From an uncultured Eubacteriales bacterium (GTDB lineage: Bacteria > Bacillota > Clostridia > Christensenellales > Aristaeellaceae): a stretch of DNA of 53,248 nucleotides. The position numbers and the translations under genes were made by a program. How positions within the stretch are numbered: position 1 is the first letter of the stretch; every line of letters begins with the position of its first letter. A model generated the notes under the pieces. That model saw only the letters and a list, made by a program, of their open reading frames with translations. It ran no database searches and had not been told where the DNA came from. Of the stretch, positions 51,793 through 53,248 are shown in pieces. The stretch spans positions 1-53,248 of the forward strand of contig CADAHU010000002.1 in the NCBI GenBank assembly GCA_902787835.1, written 5' to 3'.

Positions 51793-52481
51793 TCCTGTTG
51801 GCACTGGATACTTCCGGCCCGGTGGCGGGCGTGGCGATCCTGGAGGAGGGCCGCATCCGCTACGAGGCCATGGCAATCAATAAAATGACCCATTCCGAGA
51901 GCATCATGCCCATGGTGGAGGAGGCGCTGGCCCGCACCGCCCTGCAAAAGGAGCAGCTGACCCACCTGGCGGTCACCGTGGGGCCGGGCAGCTTTACCGG
52001 CGTGCGCATCGGCGTAACGGCGGTAAAGGCCATGAGCCACGCGCTGGGCATCCCCTGCATCGCCGTGGACGCCCTGGAGGCCACGGCTCTGGGCATCGAC
52101 AGCCCGGAGGAGATCATCTGCCCCATCCAGGACGCCCGGGTGCACCAGGTTTACGGCGCGGCCTTCCGGGGCGGCAGGCGGCTGATGGAAGACTGCGTGG
52201 TCAAGCTGGAGGAATACCTGGCCGCGCTGGCCGCCCTGGGTGATCGCTATCTCTTTACCGGGGATGGCGTGCTCACGTATCGGGAGCAGATCACGGAAGC
52301 CCTGGGCCCACGCACGCGGTTCGCCGCGGCCCACAGCCTGTATCTGCGCCCGGCGTCTGTGGCCTGCCTGGCGGCCCGGGATATCGATCAGGCGGTGGAT
52401 TACCTGACGCTGCAGCCGCTGTACCTGCGCGCGCCCCAGGCGGAGCGCGAGCGCTCCAGGCGGGAGGCAAGCCATGGCTGA
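51789..52481 (+). CDS. tsaB: tRNA threonylcarbamoyladenosine biosynthesis protein TsaB
   Basis: 230 aa from ATG 51789. The ALDTSGPVAGVAILE start and LAVTVGPGSFTGVRIGVTAVKAMSHAL region are the hallmark of TsaB, a TsaD-like protein without activity that scaffolds TsaD and TsaE. tsaD is not in the window. Overlaps at both ends with tsaE and rimI show a tight operon. Confidence 0.95.
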   Translation: MILLALDTSGPVAGVAILEEGRIRYEAMAINKMTHSESIMPMVEEALARTALQKEQLTHLAVTVGPGSFTGVRIGVTAVKAMSHALGIPCIAVDALEATALGIDSPEEIICPIQDARVHQVYGAAFRGGRRLMEDCVVKLEEYLAALAALGDRYLFTGDGVLTYREQITEALGPRTRFAAAHSLYLRPASVACLAARDIDQAVDYLTLQPLYLRAPQAERERSRREASHG

Positions 52482-52971
52482 TTATACCCTGCGCCGCATG
52501 ACGGTGGAAGACGTGGACGCCGTACACACCATCGAGGCGGCCACCTTTGCCATCCCCTGGAGCCGGCAGAGCTTTTATGAGGAAATGACCCGCAATGCCT
52601 GCGCCCGCTATCTGGTGGCGGAGCTGCCCACCGGCGAGATCGTGGGCTTTGCAGGCGTCTGGATCGTGATGGATGAGGGCCATATCACCAACATCGCGGT
52701 CAAAAAGGAGTACCGCGGCCAGGGCATCGGCCAGGCGCTGACCGAAGGGCTGATCCGGTACGCCGCCAACCTGGGCGTGGTTTACATGACCCTGGAGGTG
52801 CGCCGCAGCAATGAGATCGCCCAGCACGTATACCTGCGCAACGGCTTTATTCAGGTGGGTGTGCGCAAAAAATACTACGAGGATAACGGCGAGGACGCGC
52901 TGTTTATGGTCTGCGATCATATGCCCCCCGCCGATCCGGATTTTGAAGAGCCGGAAACGGTAACGGAATAA
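52474..52971 (+). CDS. rimI: Ribosomal protein alanine N-acetyltransferase RimI
   Basis: 165 aa; its start lies inside the tsaB end. The GNAT signature is IAVKKEYRGQGIGQALTEGL, followed by MTLEVRRSNEIAQHVYLRNGF, which is usual for RimI. It acetylates the N-terminal alanine of ribosomal protein S18. The tsaE-tsaB-rimI order is common in Bacillota. Confidence 0.93.
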   Translation: MADYTLRRMTVEDVDAVHTIEAATFAIPWSRQSFYEEMTRNACARYLVAELPTGEIVGFAGVWIVMDEGHITNIAVKKEYRGQGIGQALTEGLIRYAANLGVVYMTLEVRRSNEIAQHVYLRNGFIQVGVRKKYYEDNGEDALFMVCDHMPPADPDFEEPETVTE

Positions 52972-52974
52972 GCG

Positions 52975-53026
52975 CTCTCATACCAATTTATAACAAGACA
53001 TTACCAAACTGAAATTGGTGTGAGAG
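52975..53026 (+). terminator. Long hairpin after rimI that runs into repeat copy 3
   Basis: CTCTCATACCAATTT (52975-52989) pairs with AAATTGGTGTGAGAG (53012-53026), 14 of 15 positions, around a 22-base loop. There is no T-tract after it. The right arm is also the left end of repeat copy 3, so an element end and a hairpin share bases. Confidence 0.5.
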
Positions 53027-53248
53027 GGGAACGAACGGGGGCGTTCCTTCTTGGAGCCCAAGAAGGAACCGAAGAAGGCTGCATTTGTCGCCGTAAATGC
53101 TGCTGGCTATACGCAAACTGGCTTTAACGCCATCCACCGCTCCCGGGCTGGCAGCTTCGCTGCCGACCTGTGCGCAAAGCGCACAGGGAAAAGCCTGAAA
53201 ATTACCGAAAAACAAGCTCGCTTGTTTTATCGGAAATTTTCAGGCTTT
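53012..53248. repeat. Dispersed hairpin-rich element, copy 3 (cut by the window end)
   Basis: From about 53023 it aligns to copies 1 and 2: the GTTCCTTCTTGG hairpin, the AAGAAGGCTGCATTTGTCGC segment and two covarying hairpins, GGCAGC-TTC-GCTGCC (53150-53164) and CTGTGCGC-AAA-GCGCACAG (53168-53186). The last stem, 53190 to the window end, has arms of about 28 bases with one mismatch and one bulge, and is unlike copies 1 and 2 in stem sequence. The outer left end keeps AAATTGG but then differs (TGTGAGAG). The right half lies beyond the window. Confidence 0.88.

Overview
The window comes from a GC-rich, endospore-forming Gram-positive bacterium, most likely a gut-type member of the Clostridia. 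The support is a CotF-type spore coat gene, two GerMN-domain lipoproteins, strong GGAGG ribosome-binding sites, LplABC-like sugar uptake genes, and tsaE-tsaB-rimI and dnaX neighbourhoods typical of Bacillota. The genus cannot be fixed from the sequence alone.

Layout. 1-17279 (plus strand): the end of a sensor kinase, a SARP-like response regulator, and then a long signalling and transport block. The block has two STAS proteins, each followed by a probable degenerate GHKL-fold protein, a frameshifted PreA-like gene, a BaxI/YccA membrane protein and an ABC exporter pair with unusual extra domains. It also has a dCache-HAMP-PP2C phosphatase and an RsbW-like kinase, and ends with a giant amino-acid ABC transporter (tandem solute-binding domains fused to the permease) whose ATPase carries an RsbW-like tail. 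17347-19422: a TetR/MATE efflux operon behind a promoter with two operator copies. 19494-26403: acetyltransferases, a frameshifted gene, a HAD phosphatase, pyruvate kinase, a secreted discoidin-like/zinc-ribbon protein and a broken secreted phosphatase. 26986-34184 (minus): GH2 beta-galactosidase, an LplABC-type uptake system and a LacI regulator with a likely operator. 34219-37449 (minus): two overlapping GerMN lipoproteins and a DUF6062 gene. 37575-48500: a SPOR protein, a membrane protein, a YcaQ-like glycosylase, dnaX, an aldo/keto reductase, lgt, spore coat genes, a beta-lactamase-fold hydrolase, recX, a Cof-type HAD phosphatase and an RsmF-type methyltransferase. 48569-52971: a solute-binding protein with galactokinase, then tsaE-tsaB-rimI.

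The strongest unexplained signals are two. First, a dispersed intergenic element of about 418 bp has three copies here (21419-21837, 26443-26860, and 53012 to the window end). It has terminal inverted repeats, several small hairpins that covary between copies, and a 62-nt central hairpin whose length is kept in the two complete copies while its stem sequence is almost entirely different. Second, the partner-switching parts (PP2C phosphatase, RsbW-like kinase, two STAS proteins, two degenerate GHKL proteins) contain no sigma factor. They lie beside an amino-acid ABC transporter whose ATPase ends in an RsbW-like domain, which suggests partner switching that controls or senses transport rather than transcription.

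Three genes (2078-3548, 20503-21334, 25950-26403) are broken by internal deletions or frameshifts. These may be true pseudogenes or assembly errors.
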